Source of the DNA: an uncultured Gammaproteobacteria bacterium
Lineage (GTDB): Bacteria; Pseudomonadota; Gammaproteobacteria; UBA9214
NCBI GenBank assembly: GCA_905480065.1
Contig: CAJQOV010000108.1
Span: forward strand, 1 to 13,624
Length of the DNA: 13,624 nucleotides
Direction of reading: 5' to 3'
In this document: one piece after another, positions 12,520 to 13,624 of the stretch
Position numbering within the stretch: position 1 is the first letter of the stretch
Layout of the letters: every line of letters begins with the position of its first letter
The notes under the pieces: generated by a model
Told to the model about the DNA's origin: nothing
The model's input: only the letters and a program-made list of their open reading frames with translations
Databases searched by the model: none
Program-made: the position numbers and the translations under genes

Positions 12520-13624
12520 TCAGAGCCTGCTGTGTACCGCGGCTGAGCCCTGTTTTGCCTTCGCCAGGGCGTCCTCGGTGGACTGACCGCGGGCCAGCAC
12601 CACGCCCATGCGCCGCTGGCCGGAGACCTCCGGTTTGCCAAACAGGCGCAGCTGGGTGTCCGGCATGGCCAGCGCCGCCTCCAGGTTTTCGTAGCACACC
12701 TGGTGCGAGTGACCTTCAGCCAGGATGACACTGGAGGCGGACGGTCCATGCTGGCGAATATTCGGGATCGGCAGTCCGAGAATGGCGCGCGCATGCAGCG
12801 CGAACTGTGACAGGTCCTGCGAGATCATGGTGACCATGCCGGTGTCATGCGGGCGTGGCGAGACTTCGCTGAAGATCACTGCATCGCCTTTGATAAACAG
12901 TTCGACCCCGAAGATACCGCGCCCGCCCAGCGCCGCGGTGATCTTGCCGGCCATGTCGCGTGCGCTGCCCAGTGCGGTTTCGCTCATCGCCTGCGGTTGC
13001 CACGACTGACGATAGTCCCCGTCGACCTGCACGTGACCAATCGGGTCGCAGAAACTGGTGCCGCCCGCGTGGCGTACCGTCAACTGGGTGATTTCATAGT
13101 CAAAATCAACGAATCCCTCGACGATTACCTTGCCGGCACCGCTGCGGCCGCCGGCCTGGGCGTACTCCCACGCGGCATCGATCCCGGCAGGCGTTGTTAC
13201 CGTACTTTGGCCCTTGCCGGAGGAACTCATGATTGGTTTCACCACGCAGGGCAGGCCGATCTCGGCAATCGCTCCGTCAAACTCCGGGCGGCTGGCGGCA
13301 AAGCGATAGGGCGAGGTGCGCAGGCCGAGTTCTTCGGCTGCCAGGCGGCGAATTCCTTCGCGGTTCATGGTCAGCCGGGCGGCGCGCGCGGTGGGGATTA
13401 CGTTGTAGCCTTCCGCTTCCAGTTGCACCAGTGTGTCGGTGGCGATGGCCTCGATCTCGGGTACGATGAAGTGCGGCTGTTCCAGCTCGATGACCGCGCG
13501 CAGGGCGGTGCCGTCCAGCATGGAAATGGTGTGACTGCGATGGGCGACCTGCATGGCCGGGGCATTTTCATAGCGGTCCACCACGATGACTTCCACGCCC
13601 AGCCGCTGCAACTCGATGACCACT
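12520..13624 (-). CDS. purT: Formate-dependent phosphoribosylglycinamide formyltransferase 2 (5' partial)
   Basis: This is an ATP-grasp enzyme that forms formyl-GAR from GAR, formate and ATP in de novo purine synthesis, an alternative to folate-dependent PurN. The visible 367 residues cover nearly all of the protein; by comparison with E. coli PurT about 25-30 N-terminal residues lie beyond the window end. Conserved blocks include QRLGVEVIVVDRYENAPAMQ, VPEIEAIATDTL, LTMNREGIRRLAAEELGL, VVKPIMSSSGKGQS (nucleotide-binding loop), KVIVEGFVDFDYEIT, GIFGVELF and SEVSPRPHDTGMVTMISQDL with the Mg/ATP-binding acidic residues. The stop at 12520 is followed 11 nt later by slyX, so the two are likely one transcript. 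The neighbourhood shows no other pur gene. Confidence 0.97.
   Translation of the reverse strand, partial: VVIELQRLGVEVIVVDRYENAPAMQVAHRSHTISMLDGTALRAVIELEQPHFIVPEIEAIATDTLVQLEAEGYNVIPTARAARLTMNREGIRRLAAEELGLRTSPYRFAASRPEFDGAIAEIGLPCVVKPIMSSSGKGQSTVTTPAGIDAAWEYAQAGGRSGAGKVIVEGFVDFDYEITQLTVRHAGGTSFCDPIGHVQVDGDYRQSWQPQAMSETALGSARDMAGKITAALGGRGIFGVELFIKGDAVIFSEVSPRPHDTGMVTMISQDLSQFALHARAILGLPIPNIRQHGPSASSVILAEGHSHQVCYENLEAALAMPDTQLRLFGKPEVSGQRRMGVVLARGQSTEDALAKAKQGSAAVHSRL

Overview
The window looks like chromosomal DNA of a free-living gammaproteobacterium. The GC-rich housekeeping set supports this: PurT followed by SlyX, DsbB, a Ni-type GloA, a YpfJ-like metallopeptidase, ArgG and an M48 lipoprotein protease. 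The placement rests on family recognition only; no marker RNA gene is present and I cannot name a genus. Nothing in it is phage, IS or CRISPR.

Region 1 (1-4167, + strand) is a pyruvate dehydrogenase operon: the 3' end of E1 alpha, an overlapping E1 beta, and then one 883-residue open frame that carries a complete E2 (lipoyl domain, peripheral-subunit-binding domain, acyltransferase core) joined in frame to a complete dihydrolipoamide dehydrogenase (E3). The whole complex would therefore be made from three polypeptides. Its E1 beta and E2 resemble the cyanobacterial/plastid type of PDH rather than the AceE/AceF type usual in gammaproteobacteria. The usual catalytic Asp of the E2 HxxxD-G motif is Asn. 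This fusion is the most interesting item in the window.

Region 2 (4168-6283) is argG set between repeat-rich spacers. A 41-nt hairpin-forming element occurs before argG and, as an exact inverted copy, after it. Downstream of argG lie three tandem copies of a 170-bp unit whose distal end matches the translation-initiation region of dsbB. The third copy is split by about 77 nt containing the second 41-nt element.

Region 3 (6284-10064) holds dsbB and gloA (likely co-transcribed, +), a convergent gene for an unknown single-pass membrane protein (-), a ypfJ-like metallopeptidase (+) divergent from it behind a perfect -10 box, and a fumarylacetoacetate-hydrolase-family enzyme (+).

Region 4 (10139-13624, all on - strand) reads, in transcription order, purT (5' end outside the window), slyX, an unknown three-helix membrane protein with a cytosolic-looking tail, a roughly 445-bp spacer without a convincing gene, and an M48 lipoprotein protease with its own promoter.

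Functionally the genes are unrelated housekeeping units: acetyl-CoA supply (PDH), arginine synthesis (ArgG), periplasmic disulfide formation (DsbB), methylglyoxal detoxification (GloA), purine synthesis (PurT) and envelope proteolysis (M48, YpfJ-like). The unusual content is the architecture of the PDH and the repeat structure around argG and dsbB.
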